Assembly (NCBI GenBank): GCA_024220525.1
Contig: JAMYWO010000287.1
Location: forward strand, 6,282-48,101
Length of the DNA: 41,820 nt
Origin: Cochliopodium minus
Taxonomy: Eukaryota > Discosea > Himatismenida > Cochliopodiidae
Reading direction: 5' to 3'
Each line of letters opens with the position of its first letter. Positions within the stretch are counted from its first letter, which is position 1. The notes beneath the pieces are model-generated. The model did no database searches and was not told the origin of the DNA. It saw only the letters and a list, made by a program, of their open reading frames with translations. The position numbers were made by a program, and so were the translations under genes. Shown in pieces: positions 1 through 10,565 of the stretch.

Positions 1-896
1 TATTCTCCATGATCCACAGGCAAGTCTCTGAAAGAGTTAGGCTCTCCAAAGACTAAACACATGTGAAAAAGTATAATTAAGATTATGATAGTGTTGAACC
101 AGATACTTTCTTCTATAGACTCTATCCTTTCTCCAAACGCAGTGTTGAACACTGTTATCTTTCCCTTTCTTGCGTTCATCACAAATTTGGCTGCGTATTT
201 AATATTTATGTCCAATTCTTTTTCCTTTTCAAAATTAATGGTGAAATTTTCAAAAAAAATTATTTAATAATAAATCAACAATATTTATAAAAAATTTTTA
301 CTTTTGAATTTTCTAAATGTTGAGTTAGATCGTTTAGAACTTCCTTTCCTTCTTCTTCCAGGTTTAGTTTTTTAATGATTGTTCCGTCAATTATCTTTGA
401 GTTAGTACCCGTCTTTTGCATTTCGTCTCTCATAAGCAAAGTGTCTTGTGAAATGCCCTGTTCTTCCCATTGTTCTTTTTTTTTAAAAGGTTAGTTTTGT
501 TAAAAAAGATATCAATTTCATAAGCGAAAGGGAGATGTTCATATTTAGAATTTTTTTTTTGCTTTTACCCTTTATTGAATGTTTTATCATCGCATCTTCT
601 TTCAATTTTTTATCCATCTCTTCACCATCCTCTATTAATTTCCTCACATCATATTTTGAGATATTTATTTGGGGATTATTAATGAAATTATATTTCTTCA
701 AAAACAATCTCTCCATCTTTTCTTCCTTATCATCATCCAATGATACCTTTACATCATCATTATCTGCTTCATTTTTTCCTTTCTTTTTCTTCATAGTGTT
801 CTTTTTCTTATTATCCTCATCTTCTGTATCATCCTCCAATCTAGGAAGTGATGGCAAATCATCCATAGAGATCAAAGTTTCAGAATCATTATTCAT
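1..896 (-). CDS. Unidentified acidic/Lys-rich protein, 5' part (3' end outside window)
   Basis: I do not recognise this protein. Four exons can be read with a continuous frame: 896-569, 474-302, 224-107 and 52-1. All junctions are GT-AG and phases match. The start ATG at 896 follows a run of A. The first ~90 residues are disordered: LPSLPRLEDD followed by acidic and Lys-rich blocks. Next comes a helical, charged region (EQWEEQGISQDTLLMRDEM, then KLNLEEEGKEVLNDL), then a more ordered part (KYAAKFVMNARKGKITVFNT) and EIFGEPNSFRDLPVDHGE at the window edge. A hydrophobic stretch seen if 53-106 is read through is an intron (gtatct...tttag), not a membrane helix. A TTTGGCGC site lies about 49 nt upstream of the ATG. 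Function is unknown; a nuclear, cell-cycle role would fit the upstream site but is only a guess. Confidence 0.62.
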
Positions 897-944
897 AACA
901 AAATATAAATTCGTTGGCTTTATTTTTTTTTTAATTTTTATATA

Positions 945-952
945 TTTGGCGC
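945..952. promoter_or_regulatory. E2F-like TTTGGCGC site upstream of the 896 gene
   Basis: TTTGGCGC followed by a run of A stands out in an otherwise almost GC-free leader and lies 49 nt before the ATG at 896. It matches the E2F/DP consensus TTTSGCGC. Function is inferred from sequence and position only. Confidence 0.35.
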
Positions 953-1139
953 AAAAAAAATTTTGAAAATAAATAAACGATGATGTTTTAAATAAGCAAT
1001 AACAAAGTGAATAGTGAAAGATTTTTATTGAATTAAGTTCATTATCTTTTAGTTTGTATTCCAAGTGAATTTCAAGGTTTGACTATTTAATCAAAAGAGG
1101 GGAGATAAATAAAGTAAATAAAAGGATATTGGGAAAATG

Positions 1140-2958
1140 TTACGGATTGACGACTTGACCAGTGGAGTTACATGCAGGATAGTACTAAAGAAGAAAATAG
1201 ATTGTTGAAATGAATTAAATAGTAAAATACAAATATTTACCTGTGCGATACTCTAGTAATAAAAGTTGTTAACATATAAATTCAATTACTTTATAATTTT
1301 TTACCCATTTCTAAATTTGAAATTGAAAATGAAAAGAATAAGTTTTAAAACAAAATCAAAAAAAAAGAGATTACTGGAGTGAAAGGAGCATTGTTTGCTT
1401 CAATGTTGATGTTGTCAAAAGTAATTTGACCATTAGAAGGATAATCTCTTTATTAAAATAAAAAAATAAGATATGTAGGGTTTAAAAAAAGAACAGAAAT
1501 ACCTGCAAGAGTTGGGTTGATGTTCTACAACAAAGAAGAGTTGATTGAAGAGACGACCTTTACCGGTTCCAATGTTGGTGCTAGATGATAAAAGAAATAA
1601 ATAAATTATTCTAAAAAAAATAAAAAAAGAATAACCTGACTGAAAATCCAGTATTTTTCTAGAAACAATAATAAAAAAAATATGAATAATACTTTTAAAA
1701 ACCATACAGAAGCAATATACCTACAAAAATAGATTAGTTTGAGGTAAATAAAAAAATAGAGAAACAAAACTTGAAATTACATAGTATAAGAATCATTGGA
1801 TGGAACATAAGTGACGGATGCAAAGATAGTATCACCTAAAGTGTTTATTAAAATAAATCAAATTGAAATCAAAGTAATTAAATATCTTACCAGGTTCTAC
1901 ATGTCCTGAGTTAGATTGGTACCATCCGTTGTTATCCCTACAAAATTTTGATAAAATTTAAAAAAAATTATGAAAAATATTTACCAATCAAAGAATCCAT
2001 TGAAGACTTAAAAGTGAATATTAATCAAAATCACTTGTATAATTGATCCAAAAAAAAATTTTTACTTGTGAATCCTTTTTGATGAAAAAAATTGTAATTA
2101 ATGATTGATGATTAACAAATGATAAAAAAAAAAAAAAGTTTTTTACTTGGAAGACCATCCCCCCATGCCAAAATAGGTTGGATCAACAAGTCTTTTACTT
2201 GAGGCTCAATTCCTAGAATAATGAGAAGAGGATTATGAGTTTAGATCGATAGGGATGTCCAAAAATATTGCAACATTTTAATTTTGTTAGTAATAAATTA
2301 ATATCCGCTAACAAAGTTGTAATATTTGGACATGTATATTAGATCGAAAAATAGAAATCTCATTTACCGAACCACCATCCTGGTGCATTTCCCAATGAAA
2401 GACTATTTGTTGGTTTGGATGGAACAACCCTTTTAAAAAAATTTGGTTTTAATAAAATTGATCTTTAATAAAAATTGAATTTTTTCATACCATGTTCTAT
2501 GATTGAGTGTATTTTGAATTATTTGGATATATATATTTTGTTTAGAAAGAAATTTCTTACGAATTTACATATGTGATCTAAATTTAAAAAAAATATTTTA
2601 TATATTCTCTTTTTAAAATATTTATTTTTTTTACTCTTGATGATCCTGTATTCATTGCTCCATATACTTATAAATTTCAAATAATTGAAAAAATATGAAA
2701 TATTTTAGATTATCATTTTACCAAGCCTTTTATGATAGAGAAGTTTAAAAATCAAGAAAGAAATAATAATTATTTGATATACCATGAACTTGCTGGATCA
2801 TTTCCAGGCTCGCTTGGTTTTTTGCTTATATCTTTTTTTATATTTTATTAATTCTTCCTGAATTGAATGTTATTGTAGAATAATTTACCATGAAATCTCA
2901 TTCCAAGGCATGAAGAAATGGAGAGAATTAAAATAAAAAGTAGAATATTTTTGTTCAT
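1140..2958 (-). CDS. Secreted beta-sandwich protein (G1-peptidase-like family), ~14 tiny exons
   Basis: A signal peptide (MNKNILLFILILSISSCLG) starts at ATG 2958 and the protein of about 245 residues ends PACNSTGQVVNP at TAA 1140. Splicing with matched phases gives NSTWVVPSKPT, NAPGWWFGIEP, LIQPILAWGDG, FTIFNGFFDWDNNGWYQS, EPGDTIFASVTY, YTMYIASKNTGFSVS, FFVVEHQPNSC and DYPSNGQITFDNINIE. The order STWxVPxxP - G(I/V)EP - LIQPxLxWG - W/Y strands - YP..G is, as I remember it, that of secreted lectin-like/eqolisin-like (G1) beta-sandwich proteins of amoebae and bacteria. I cannot confirm catalytic Gln/Glu residues, so protease activity is not claimed. Exact exons include 2958-2889, 2824-2783, 2666-2635, 2577-2561, 2496-2491, 2429-2368, 2212-2147, 2074-2066, 2006-1985 and 1252-1241. 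One intron carries a TIR element. Probably secreted or lumenal. Confidence 0.72.
2250..2338. mobile_element. Small TIR element (MITE), copy 1, inside an intron
   Basis: An 89-bp unit starts TAGGGATGTCC and ends GGACATGTATA; the two ends are inverted repeats that extend inward to a TTGTTAG...CTAACAA pair around a short AT loop. It is flanked by TTAGATCGA at 2241-2249 and 2339-2347, a perfect 9-bp target-site duplication. It sits in the 155-bp intron 2213-2367 of the secreted-protein gene; subtracting insert and one duplication leaves 57 bp, a normal intron here. It has no coding capacity. A 9-bp duplication suggests a Mutator-like source, which is inference. Confidence 0.85.
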
Positions 2959-3642
2959 TTTTTTTTTTATTTTATATAATTTTAATGAAAATCTAGCATC
3001 AAATTTTTGAGTTCTGTTTACATCAGATCATTTCAAGTATAATGCTTAAAATCATCTTGATTAATGTCAAAATTGAAATCACTTTATCTTTATAATGCAT
3101 TCAAATGATTTTACAAAATATTTAGTGTGGGTAATCATTATGCCCGAGAATAACATATCTTAATTAGAAAGATAAATATTTTATTTTTTGTTTTAATTTG
3201 GATGCGATTCTTGGTTTTCACTCGATAAAGTTTATAAAAAATTTCATTTAAAAAAATAATAAATACAAAAGTCAAAAAAACAAAAAATCAAAAGAAATGA
3301 AAAAATAAAAAATTTCTTTTGATCTTCTGTAAATTGGTTGATAAATTTATAAATGATGTCAAAAGAGACTTCAAATTAAAAAAAATTATTTCAATGGATC
3401 TTCAGAATGTGACAGTTTTGTAGCAGTGGAATTGAAATGGAACAAAGATTTTAAACATTTAACTAAAACTATAAAAAATTAATTGAAATTCCATAAAAAC
3501 GAGAAAAATAATAAAAAAAAAAATTTAAAATACTCAGTTTTAAATTCAAGAGATGTATAAATTAGATTCATTCTTTTTTGTAACTGACCTATTACAATCT
3601 TTTATTTTTTTTAACTATAGTTAAATATAATTTTTTATAAAG
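2959..3642. other. Divergent intergenic region, probable shared promoter and hidden first exon
   Basis: These 684 bp lie between two divergent genes for secreted/surface proteins (start 2958 on minus; first clear exon 3643 on plus). The plus gene needs an upstream exon carrying its ATG and most of its signal peptide. I could not place it: the ATG at 3553 opens only a 23-codon frame that does not join in phase. Otherwise the stretch is homopolymer-rich, with no recognised element. Confidence 0.5.
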
Positions 3643-6351
3643 GTAATTATAATAATCACCTATACCTTTGATTATGGGTATATCCAACAAGTAAATTGCA
3701 ATACTATATCAGATTGTGATCAATTGTTTGCCATCCCTTCAGATTCAAACATAAATTATATTGTTTCCATGAATATAACTTGCTCAACATATTTAAACAC
3801 CCCAATCTCAGGATATTCTGGAACATTTGATGGCAATGGATACACAATTACAAATCTAACTATTAATGGAAGAGGTCAAAATTATATTTTTATTTTATAA
3901 ACTATAATATCTTCATATGAAAAGGATTATTCTATGATGTAAAATCTGGAGGGATTATAAGGAATATAAAATTTTTGAATTTAAGAATAGAAGATAATTC
4001 AAGCTCACCATATGTTGCATTGATAGGATATGGAAATAACTGCACAATTTCGAATATAACTTTAGATACAACCAGCTCATCAATTACCAACTCAATATCT
4101 TCTTTTTCCATCTACACAGCTTCAATTGTGGGATATTTAACAAATTTGTCAACTATTTCAAATTGTGTCATACAAAATACAATCATCAATACAATAAAAC
4201 AAGAGAATGGATGTAATGTGGGAGGAATAGGTTTGAAGTTCTTTTTTCAATTATTAATCCAAAATTATAATAATCTTTTTATCAGTTGGCTATCTTTTGA
4301 ATTCTACAATGACCAATTGCCACAATTTGGGTTTTGTGGGAAATCCATCAAAAATAATTGTAAATTCTACTGGGGTAAAACAGATTGGAGGATTGATAGG
4401 AGGAATTGATGAAAGTAAAGCGTTATTTTTTTTTTTATGATTATTTTAATTAACAATAAAAAAAAAGGTACAGTGACAAATAGTGGAGTTTATCAAGGTG
4501 TCATTTCTACTGATAATTATACAGCAGGAGCTTTGAGTAAACAATTATAAATGCAATTTTTTGTTATTAATAAAAAATTATTATTTTTTAAGTCGGCCTA
4601 ATAGGCGAAAATTGTGTTTTATCACAATTATATGGTGGCTCAAAAGTTTCATTGATAGGTTGTACGGTAAAAAATAAAAAATTAATACTGTTTTAATAAA
4701 TACATTTTAAAGAGTGAATGTGGAGGGATCGCTGGTTCTGTGAATGGAAATGGAAAACTCTTAAATATATACAATGTATATTTTAAAGGAAACATTTCAT
4801 CTCCAAGTTATACAGGAGGTAAAAAAAATTTATAAAAATAAATAACAAATATTATATTTGATCAGGATTGATAGGTCATATTAATGCAGAAGACCTTGAA
4901 GGATTTTTGAGAAATAGTTATGCATCTTGTAATTTTAGTAATAGTAACCAATATATTGGGAACATTATTGGGGTAGTCAGTTATCCAACTACATTTGATT
5001 TGTCCCAAGTTTACTATTTCGACCAAAAAAATCTTCAAGGCATTGGTTCAGGAAGTGGTTATATAAATGGAAATCCTTTATCTTTGAGTTGTCTAGATCT
5101 TTATGGAAACGTTTCTCTCTTTGATAACAATACCTGGATTGGAGATGCCTTAAAAATAGAATACATTTACAACCCTGGAAATTGTTCTTGTACAAGTAAA
5201 ATTTTTCAAAAAAAAGTGTTTTACTTTTTATTAAGTGATAATTTTTTCTTTTTGTCAAAATAGATTGTACTTCGACACAAACACCTTCCACGTTGACACC
5301 ATCATCTCTCACTCCATCTTCACAAATTCCTTCTACCAATATTCCATCAACATTAGCTCCTTCCACTTACACACCCAGCACTGCTCCTCCCTCCACTTCA
5401 GTTCCATCAACAATCAAACCATCTACTCTTACTCCATCTTCACAAATCCCTTCTACCAATATTCCATCCATATTGACTCCTTCAACTTTGATTCCTTCAA
5501 CTTTTACACCCATTACCACTTCAGTTGCAACAATTATTCCTTCGACAAACTCTCCATCCACTTTGATTCCATCAACTCAAATAGCTTCTTCATTAAGTCC
5601 ATCATGTAAATATTACTCAAATGTACATAATTGTGAAAAATGTCCTCAAGATCCTCCTTCTTTTGATTTATCAACATTCAATGTTTCTTGTGCAAATATT
5701 TCATCAACATGGTCATGGGTTTTCAAAAATTCAAGTGTTATTTTGATTGATTCCCCAATCAACATCACCTCTCAACTTTTCTTTCAAGGAAATGGAAGTT
5801 TTGGAGAAAATTCCACAATATTTTTTGATTTTGGAAACGGATCAAACAACACTTTTTTGAATTTTACAGGTTGTTTACAAATCAATGGAACAATCGTTTT
5901 AAATCTCAACTTCAAACCAAATCAATCAGATCTATCACTTTTGTTGTTTCAATATAGTTGTGACAAAAGTATTGGATTGAACCAAACTCAAGTGAGTGTT
6001 GTTCCAAACTATAAAAACGGGAAATGTGATGGGTATGAGAATTCACTCAATCAAAATCAAAACTCGTTGTCTGTGAGTCTCCATATAAATTCAGGAAAGA
6101 ATTGTGGGAATTCATATATTGGATTGATTATTGGCCTTTGTGTTGGTATCCCTTTGCTTTTGATTGTTATCATTGTAACAATTATTTTGTTAACAAAACA
6201 TTTCACAACAAAACAAGTCAAAAACTTTGTCCAAGAAAAGAATTATGACAACAGTAACAACAATAATCATAATAGTGGGAATTTTGTTGATGACACAGAA
6301 TGGAACAAATTTGGTGCAAGCAGTGGAATTGAAATGGATCACAAATACTAA
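3643..6351 (+). CDS. GLUG-like, PST-repeat single-pass surface glycoprotein (start not found)
   Basis: The reading begins TYTFDYGYIQQVNC, then GYSGTFDGNGYTITNLTING, a typical opening for GLUG/beta-helix adhesins. Recurrent Gly-rich turns follow (CNVGGIGVGYLLNST, IGGLIGGI, GLIGENC, CGGIAGSVNGNG, YTGGLIGHI) across about eight short exons, with many N-glycosylation sequons. The exon from about 5265 encodes a Ser/Thr/Pro mucin-like stalk of PST-type units with a 120-nt (40-residue) internal duplication. A Cys-containing extracellular domain, one membrane helix (YIGLIIGLCVGIPLLLIVII, about 6115-6190) and an Asn-rich tail ending MDHKY follow. This is a type I plasma-membrane protein, plausibly an adhesion or substrate-recognition receptor. 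The N-terminal exon with ATG and signal peptide is missing from the model. The stop at 6351 lies 12 bp from the stop of the converging LRR gene. Confidence 0.8.
5296..5590 (+). repeat. PST-type coding tandem repeat (mucin-like stalk)
   Basis: Short units of the form P-S-T/S-x-x repeat through this stretch. A larger duplication is visible: actccatcttcacaaat followed by the same downstream bases at 5311 and again at 5431, a 120-nt period (40 codons) that keeps frame. Two antisense and shifted frames stay open here only because of the repeat. Confidence 0.85.
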
Positions 6352-6363
6352 AAAAATTTTTGT

Positions 6364-7897
6364 TTAATAATATTCTTCATTGCAAGAACATGTTATTTTT
6401 ATTTTCTCTTTTCTGTCTGTTTCCCAAATTGAAAGAATTACCTTGTCCTTCATTGATGGCTCGACATTTATTTCTTTCAATCTCTTTAGTTTTTTTACTA
6501 TAAAGACAACATTCTCCAAAGAAAGATTCTTAATCCCATAAATATCAAGAAAAGTTATCGATTTTTTGTTATTACAAAAATCAAAAGAATCAAATGTCAA
6601 CAATTCACATCCATTCAAAGAAATCCATTGTAATCTTTCTGTTAAATATTAAAAAATTGATCAAAAATAAAAATAAAATGAAAATTATACCCAAACTTTT
6701 GAACAAAATGTTAACTGATTTGTCTGTCAATTTAGGATTTGATGAAATATCAATATTAATTAAATTTGGAGAATAATTAATCAAAAGAATTAAATCTTCA
6801 TCACAAATATTACAAAAAGAAAGATTGATTTCGTTTAGAAATAAATTATTTGTTTGAAAATTAAAGTTTTGGCGGAAGTGATCAGAAAAATGAAGATCAA
6901 CCATTGAAAACCACCTCAACTTTTTACAATTTTCAAGAAAATAAACTACCGACTTGTCAGTAACATTTGGTAATAAAGATAAATCAACAGAATCAAGCAA
7001 AGAACAATTCTCCGATATTTTTTTACAGTGCAAGTCATTGACTGAAGAAGGAAGTCTCAAAACTTGTAAAAAAGAGAGTTTAGAAACAAATTCAGAAATG
7101 AAAGATCCGTCATTCAAATTTTCACAATTATTTAAACAAAGGGTTTTCAAAGTTTTGAATGAAGAGAGATTGAGATAAGAAAGACTTTCAGTTCCAATGT
7201 TACACATAGTAAGAAAAATTTCTTCTAAATTGACAAATTTTTTAAAGAAATAATCAAAATTTTGTTTTTTGAGGTGTTGTAAACCCCAAAAATTGATTTT
7301 TTTCAATACACTATCAGGAATACTCTCAAAAAAGTTTTCTAAATCAACTATTCTCTCACAACCCGCCAAAATTACCTCCTCCAAACTCTCACAAATTGTA
7401 TTGTTCTCAACCACCACTTTTTTAAGACTCAAACATCCTCTCAAATCCAAAATAGATAAACTGTAAGTATGTTCGAGCTCAAAAAGAGACATGTTAGAGT
7501 TTACACGAGATATGACAACTCTTAACGAATCCGACTTTATTTTCAAAGTTTTTACACCTAATAATCTTTCAATCACCAAAATCCTCAATTTTTTCATCAA
7601 AGAAACTCCTATTTCTATTTCTTCTCCTACAAATTTGGGTATATAAGAAACATCAAGTTCTTCAACGTGTTTGTAATTTTTGATTATCTCGAGAAATTGA
7701 TTCGACCCCAAATTTTTGCAGCCTCTAAGAACCAATTTGACGATGTTCCTGTTTTTTGTGTTGAATGCATTCTCGAAACAAGAGGATGGAAATTTGGATG
7801 CGAGTTTGTTGGGAATGATGAACTCCTTGTGGCTGCTTTTCAGCAACATCCTCGTGATTTGCTCTGTCAAAATCTTTTTGGTGAGGCAATAGATCAT
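6364..7897 (-). CDS. Leucine-rich-repeat protein, AMN1/FBXL-like
   Basis: The protein has about 500 residues. Repeats of the cysteine-containing LRR type run through most of it: VKLVLRGCKNL, LSILDLRGCLSL, EEVILAGCERI, KTLCLNNCENL, DSVDLSLLPNVTDKS, NEINLSFCNICDED, INIDISSNPKLTDKS, and in the second exon ISLNGCELLTF. One intron (about 6641-6700, gtataatt...ag) separates the last repeats. This repeat class is typical of F-box/LRR substrate adaptors and AMN1. The N-terminus (IEKIMIYCLTKKILTEQ) resembles the short pre-LRR helix of amoebal F-box/LRR proteins, but no clear F-box is visible. The first ATG in frame is at 7897. The frame is open without ATG for about 40 codons upstream, so a further 5' exon is possible. 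The 3' end nearly abuts the converging surface-protein gene. Confidence 0.82.
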
Positions 7898-8125
7898 TAT
7901 CTTTTCAATCAAATCTAATGAAATGATTATATTTTCATCATACTTCCAATTTTCCCTTGATATAGCTTTATTTTGGAAAAAAATTAAAATATTGGCTATG
8001 AATATATTATGTTGATAAAGAAATTATTTTACAATGAATGCATAGATTGAATAAATTCAATTGACTTGATTTATTGAGCTCAATCATTTCAATTTTTTTT
8101 TTTTTTTTATATTTTGAAAAAAAAA

Positions 8126-10141
8126 TTAAATAATTTTAATAATTTCTTCATCATTTGTCAAGGTACTAACAGACAAATCAAAATCTTTGAAAAGATCAAG
8201 GACCTTCTGGTAGTAAATGGTCTTGATGTACTTTCTCTCGGTCAAAGTGTGCTCAGACAAAACTACGGTGGATCCCTTTTCGACCATCTCCAAAATTCCG
8301 TGGAACTGCATTTCGCCTGTCAAATAAAGATCACTGCGTGTCTTTTGAATGACAGTTTGACCAGATCTGTTTCAAACAGGAAAAAAAAAATTTTATCAAT
8401 AATAAAAATTTAAATAATTTTACAAGGAAAAAATTTAAAAGGAAATAATTAAACTTGGCGCAATAAATTTACAAAAAAAAAAACCAAATTTAATTTTATA
8501 AAAATATTACCCTGCACAAACTGCAACACTACGAACCTTTGTTTCCATTGTTTGACCCTCACCTTTTAAATAAAAAAAAATTTTGAAATGTTTTGTTCGA
8601 AATTTGATATTTATTTCAGAATAATTTGTTTTTTACCCAAAGCGACCCTCATAAAAGGAGTGTCGAACAACTTCTTGGATCTAGTCACGATTTCAGAGAT
8701 GGTAGGTGCGTTTTCCTCCTTGAATGTGATCTTTCTTCCCTCTCCATTAACAGTGTCAACAAAATCTTTGAAAAAAATAAAAAAAATTGAAAAAATATGT
8801 AGAATAAAATTAAAAAAAATTAAATTAAAATAATCCATACCTTCTAATTTGAAGATCTCGTATGCGGGCTCTTCATAAGAATGGTACTTCTTAATGGTTT
8901 CAACCACTCTTGAAAGAGAAGACTCACCAAAAACTGTTTCGAGTTTGACCTCTCCCGATTCGTTGTCCTTTCCACTCTCACCTACAGTTGGATTAGTACC
9001 TTCTTTTGCAAAGTATCTCCCTAAAGAATAAGAATTTAAAAAGAATATTTTAAAATAATTAATTTTATTTTAAATTAAATTAATTTTATTTTGTATTTGA
9101 ATTTTATTTGATTTGTTTTTATATTAATTACCTATTCCCTTTGATTCATAAGTACACATGGAATAGTTTCCGATCTCCCCACAACCAGCTTCCTTAGAAA
9201 GCTTCTCTCTCAAAAGAACTGCATTTTCTGGTGTAGTGAAAACAACCAACTATGAAAAAATTATTAAAAAACAATTGAATTAAAAATATTCAACAAAATA
9301 AATTAATTTTCTTTTTTTTTTTTAAAGATGGAAAAAAAAAATGTTTACTTTGTGAGTTTCACTTGGGCTTTTTGGCTCTTTTCTTTTCGTTATAATTTCA
9401 ATGTTTCCTCCTTCTCCAATCCCCTTTTCAATAATTAAGGTTAATTACTTTTTTTTAAAAAAAAACCTTAGATGTTTACCTTGGAGATCCAATCGTTCAA
9501 ACCATCTTGGATGGAATCCAAAGCGGTGTGCATGGAATAAATGGCAATATTTTCTTTTTTTCAAAATCAGTTAATGTTTGACGAAGAAAAAAGAAATTTT
9601 AAAAACCTTCGATACATCTAATAACAACTTTTTCTCTGGGATTTCTCAAATTGAAACTTTTCAATGCTCTTTTTTTTTAATTCATGTTTGTTTCAAAGTT
9701 TTAAATTTTTTTTTTTAATTTTTTTTTTTTTACCTAAAGATAGGAGGATGATAGGAAATACATACTGCCAAATCTGATTTTTTCTTCTTGGATACAATCT
9801 CATCAATCACCTTATGGGTCAAATCATTGGTCAAAAAAATGCTTGATACATTATCTGTTATATATTTATTATAATTGTTATTAATGAGTTAATGATTGAT
9901 CATATTGTTTGGTGAATTATATTATTCTCTTTTATTTCTGATAAAATTCTAATTACCCTTTAATGATGAAGATGGTTCCAACAATAAACCTAAATTTATG
10001 ATAAATTTTGTTAAAAATAGAATAATAGTGCTAATTTAGCTCATATTTACCAATATTATCCCAACTTCTATCTCCATATTTCAAAGGGGTGAGTTTTTCA
10101 AGTTTCGATATCAAGTCTTTCAATTTGATTCCTGTTTTCAT
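8126..10141 (-). CDS. NIF3-family (DUF34) dinuclear-metal protein
   Basis: About 11 exons give a protein of roughly 360 residues beginning MKTGIKLKDLISKLEKLTP at ATG 10141. Family hallmarks in order: SWDNIGLLLEP (N-terminal DNxGL motif), LTNDLTHKVIDEIV, ISYHPPIF (metal-binding His), AIYSMHTALDS (the YSxHTxxD motif), an internal insert region EAGCGEIGNYSMCTYES (as in the NIF3/YqfO insert), KYHSYEEPAYEI, RVAVCAGSG, LTGEMQFHGILE and EHTLTER. The metal-ligand motifs HP, HT and GE/EH are all present. NIF3 proteins are widely conserved, fold like GTP cyclohydrolase I type 2 and bind two metals; their reaction is still debated. The encoded chain looks intact. It is divergent from the small gene at 10371, with 229 bp between starts. 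Confidence 0.93.
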
Positions 10142-10370
10142 TGTTGAATGATTCTCTCAAATTTTTTTTTAATCCAAATTAAAGCTAAAAATAAAAATTA
10201 AAATCAATGATTGATTATTCAAAGCAAATTTCAAAATTATTTTAAAGAATAAGCAAAATTTAAGTTAATTCACTTTTTCAGATCAAAATCTCTCCGAAAT
10301 CATTTACTAATACTATAATATTAAAAAAATAAAATAAAAATAATAAAAAAAAAACGTTTTTGATAAAAAA

Positions 10371-10565
10371 ATGGATATTTTGAAAAAAGAACAACATAAA
10401 ATCTCAGCAAGTAAAAAATTGTTGTTCGATATCTTCCAAGGATTCGGGATGATGTTGATTGTGTACCTAATGATGAGAAAATATTGGAGAAATAACAGCA
10501 CAAAAGATCTCTTCAGCGAAGCAAGCTGGAATTTCAGATCTGCAAGAAGAATGCTCAAGAAATGA
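10371..10565 (+). CDS. Small single-pass membrane protein, unidentified
   Basis: A 64-residue intronless frame starts at an ATG after a run of A, shares a 229-bp divergent promoter with NIF3, and is much richer in G+C than the flanks. Features: a basic N-terminus (MDILKKEQHKISASKK), a short hydrophobic helix (FGMMLIVYLMM, about residues 25-36), then RKYWRN and a basic C-terminal tail. This layout is common among small mitochondrial inner- or outer-membrane proteins, but I do not recognise the family. The stop is followed at once by GGAAAAATGGGTTAT, and a poly-T tract lies about 50 bp on. Confidence 0.55.
   Translation: MDILKKEQHKISASKKLLFDIFQGFGMMLIVYLMMRKYWRNNSTKDLFSEASWNFRSARRMLKK

Noticed and set aside
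53-106. Transmembrane helix in the first gene
   Set aside because: The hydrophobic stretch is a 54-bp GT-AG intron; splicing it out keeps the frame and removes the helix.
535-966. 143-codon plus-strand frame rich in Phe/Ser
   Set aside because: It is the exact antisense of the acidic exon 896-569 and its composition (Phe/Ser runs) mirrors Lys/Glu/Asp codons on the other strand.
2250-2338. Introner-type element that creates introns
   Set aside because: The element lies well inside the intron, carries no splice sites at its ends, and its removal leaves a normal 57-bp intron.
4989-5609. Several long frames on both strands over the PST stalk
   Set aside because: A short-period repeat keeps all frames open; only the PST frame joins the upstream exons and the membrane helix.
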